A stretch of 6,221 nt of DNA from Firmicutes bacterium UBA1440 (GTDB lineage Bacteria > Bacillota > Clostridia > Peptostreptococcales > Anaerovoracaceae): positions 1 through 6,221 of the forward strand of contig DCTM01000066.1 of assembly GCA_002329565.1 (NCBI GenBank). The letters run 5' to 3'. Each line of letters opens with the position of its first letter. Positions within the stretch are counted from its first letter, which is position 1. This document shows positions 4,943-6,221 of this stretch, in pieces. Below the pieces are notes generated by a model. It searched no databases. It was not told the origin of the DNA and was given only the letters and a program-made list of their open reading frames with translations. The translations under genes were made by a program, and so were the position numbers.

Positions 4943-5752
4943 TCATTTATATGAGATTCTCTCTGCATTCTGCCTTTTCTTGGGAATCGTGATTTTTACT
5001 TCGACATAGTCTCCCATATCTTCTTGGTAAAATTTGGCATTTTTTTCCGCTTCATTTATAACCGCAAATGCCTTTTTTAATGAATTTAAATATATTTTAT
5101 AATTGATAAAGCAGATCTTATTTGCTTTGCGCCTCTCTTCCTGTTCTTTTTCAAGAATATCTTGGATAAGCTTTTCCGTCTGCCTGACGTTGAGCCCATA
5201 TGTCAAGATGCGGTTCACTACCTTCTTGCGCGCAGCCTCATCAGTGAGTTTCAAAAGCGCTCGCGCATGCCTTTCCGTCAGCTTGTTTTCAGCCAGTTGC
5301 TCTCTGATATCGGGCGGCAGGGAAAGGATCCTGATTTTGTTCGATATCGTCGACTGTTGTTTGCCCACGGATTTGGCAATTTCATTTTGTGTAAGTCCGT
5401 GATCGTCCATAAGGCTTTTATAGGCGTAAGCCTCTTCTATGTAACTCAGATTTTCCCTTTGTACGTTTTCAACCAGCGCAATGATGGCGGCATCGCGTTC
5501 GTTGTCCGTGCGCACAACGGCCGGTATCTTCTGCAGACCCGCCATGGTTGCCGCCCGCAACCTGCGTTCCCCTGCTATTAAAAGATAAAGTCCGTATTGA
5601 TCTTTTTTTACGATTATCGGCTGAATTACGCCGTACTCTTTAATCGAATCTCGCAACTCGAGCAGTTCTTCTTCGCGAAACACCTTTCGCGGCTGCTTTG
5701 GATTTATGCAGATCAGATCGATCGGTATTTCCTTTGTTTTCCCGGGCAACAT
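4943..5752 (-). CDS. noc: Nucleoid occlusion protein Noc (ParB family)
   Basis: A 269-residue ParB-family CTP-dependent clamp, called Noc rather than a second ParB. What is seen: KQPRKVF (19-25), the CTP-binding box GERRLRA (61-67), ENVQREN (95-101), a helix-turn-helix at about 120-139 (LTQNEIAKSVGKQQSTISNK), RHARALL (161-167) and a C-terminal DYVEVKITIPKK. The helix-turn-helix and the end of the protein closely resemble Bacillus Noc (QSTIANK, ITIKIPKK). The specificity positions carry Gln, Lys and Arg (the second Q of GKQQ, K of SNK, R of ERHA), the Noc pattern, where ParB here has Arg, Ser and Gly. The start chosen is ATG at 5752, with AGAGGAG 8 bases upstream. A TTG at 5833 would add 27 residues but lies in the rsmG terminator region. 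With this start the membrane-targeting amphipathic N-terminus of Bacillus Noc is absent. The gene lies between rsmG and soj, as is typical. Confidence 0.9.
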   Translation of the reverse strand: MLPGKTKEIPIDLICINPKQPRKVFREEELLELRDSIKEYGVIQPIIVKKDQYGLYLLIAGERRLRAATMAGLQKIPAVVRTDNERDAAIIALVENVQRENLSYIEEAYAYKSLMDDHGLTQNEIAKSVGKQQSTISNKIRILSLPPDIREQLAENKLTERHARALLKLTDEAARKKVVNRILTYGLNVRQTEKLIQDILEKEQEERRKANKICFINYKIYLNSLKKAFAVINEAEKNAKFYQEDMGDYVEVKITIPKKRQNAERISYK

Positions 5753-5760
5753 GCTTATAT

Positions 5761-5767
5761 CTCCTCT
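5761..5767 (-). promoter_or_regulatory. Ribosome binding site deciding the noc start
   Basis: AGAGGAG on the minus strand lies 8 bases upstream of the ATG at 5752. The longer alternative from TTG at 5833 has only AAGGGG, which is sequestered in the second arm of the rsmG terminator stem. This site therefore supports the 269-residue product. Confidence 0.75.
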
Positions 5768-5787
5768 CTTTCTCCGCGTTTTCTTGT

Positions 5788-5809
5788 ATTGTACCGGTTC
5801 CGGGAAATA
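5788..5809 (-). promoter_or_regulatory. Possible noc promoter -10 box with Noc-site-like palindrome
   Basis: TACAAT (5793-5788, minus strand) is a plausible -10 box, 35 bases upstream of the noc ATG; the -35 region is weak. Just upstream, plus-strand TTCCGGGAAATA (5798-5809) contains the right-hand ten bases of the Bacillus Noc-binding consensus (CCGGGAAATA) and a TTCC-G-GGAA palindrome. A terminator before it means noc needs its own promoter, and this is the best candidate in the short leader. Confidence 0.4.
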
Positions 5810-5831
5810 TGTGATGACATTATTTTCAAAC

Positions 5832-5861
5832 AAAAAGCCCCTTAAACTGCTATTTAAGGGG
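5832..5861 (-). terminator. Intrinsic terminator of rsmG
   Basis: On the minus strand a perfect 9-bp stem, CCCCTTAAA (5861-5853) with TTTAAGGGG (5846-5838), encloses a six-base loop and is followed by C, five T, G and TTT. The first arm contains the last codons of rsmG (P-L-K) and the loop begins with its TAG stop, so the terminator overlaps the coding sequence. Confidence 0.85.
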
Positions 5862-6221
5862 TTCTTTCGACGGAAGCCCTGCCTTTCTCGGATATTTTGA
5901 CGGAGTCCCTTTTATTTTTTTTATCACGACGATCTTGTGCCGCAGCGGGAAAAAGGGTATCAGCTCATCTTTCGGATCATAAATCCTCTCTTCCCTGCCA
6001 CCGAGCAGAAAGACGGCTCCTTTTGCCAAAGAAACCTCTTCCTCTGCATCCGGTCCTTTATATGCCAGAAAATAACCGCCCACTTTAAGAAATGGCAGGC
6101 AGTATTCCGCCAATGTGGCCATATTGGCCACGGCCCGCGAGACGCAGAGGTCGTATGCCTCTCTGTGCTCCTTGCTTTTCGCCAGATCTTCTGCACGCGC
6201 GTGCACTGCGGTAACATTCTT
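5850..6221 (-). CDS. rsmG: 16S rRNA (guanine-N7) methyltransferase RsmG, C-terminal part
   Basis: The window holds the last 123 residues; the N-terminal half, with the glycine-rich SAM-binding motif, lies beyond position 6221. RsmG (GidB) methylates N7 of G527 in 16S rRNA using S-adenosylmethionine. What is seen: NVTAVHARAEDLA (2-14), in which the acidic ED pair belongs to the SAM-binding fold; SRAVANMATL (28-37), carrying the conserved RAVA; and the hydrophobic CLPFLKVGGYFLAYKG (41-56). The C-terminal signature is KKIKGTPSKYPRKAGLPSKEPL (101-122), diagnostic of the family. The reading frame is open to the window edge in frame with position 6221. It is the gene immediately upstream of noc, the standard order near oriC in Bacillota. 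Its stop codon falls in the loop of the terminator hairpin. No anomaly is visible in the part seen. Confidence 0.95.
   Translation of the reverse strand, partial: KNVTAVHARAEDLAKSKEHREAYDLCVSRAVANMATLAEYCLPFLKVGGYFLAYKGPDAEEEVSLAKGAVFLLGGREERIYDPKDELIPFFPLRHKIVVIKKIKGTPSKYPRKAGLPSKEPLK

Overview
The window is a chromosomal segment from a Gram-positive bacterium of the Bacillota, most likely class Clostridia. Every supportable gene is on the minus strand, so transcription runs from position 6221 down to position 1. The gene order rsmG - noc - soj(parA) - spo0J(parB), together with parS palindromes, is the classical arrangement beside oriC in Bacillota. AGGAGG-type Shine-Dalgarno sites and TTGACA/TATAAT-type promoters also fit. 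I cannot name the genus from sequence alone.

Reading in the direction of transcription: (1) 6221-5850 is the 3' part of rsmG, closed by a hairpin-plus-T terminator whose first arm contains the last rsmG codons and stop. (2) 5752-4943 is noc, a ParB paralogue with Noc-type specificity residues and its own leader, followed by a large hairpin that contains a parS site. (3) 4810-2428 is an operon of soj (TTG start), parB (overlapping soj by one base), a DUF1294 membrane protein whose start codon lies inside a second parS-like palindrome, and a two-helix membrane protein with a very acidic tail. It ends at a strong intrinsic terminator at 2409-2365. (4) 2230-58 is a second unit. A perfect consensus sigma-A promoter drives a nitrilase-family amidohydrolase and, 23 bases further on, a class V aminotransferase of the cysteine desulfurase type.

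The central part is a chromosome segregation and division-site module. ParB/Spo0J loads at parS as a CTP-dependent clamp, Soj/ParA is its ATPase partner, and Noc is the related CTP-dependent clamp that keeps the division machinery off the nucleoid. The two small membrane proteins transcribed with soj-parB are not part of the textbook system. The nitrilase/aminotransferase pair is metabolic and independently transcribed.

The less ordinary features are: a 19-bp perfect direct repeat bracketing the nitrilase gene with its promoter; a parS nested in a symmetrical hairpin between noc and soj; a parS-like site that contains a start codon; and possible Noc-binding half-sites in the noc leader. I see no CRISPR array, tRNA, rRNA, insertion sequence or recognisable riboswitch, and no gene-free stretch longer than 300 bases. 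The largest gene-free gap, 2154-2427, holds the terminator, repeat and promoter described below.
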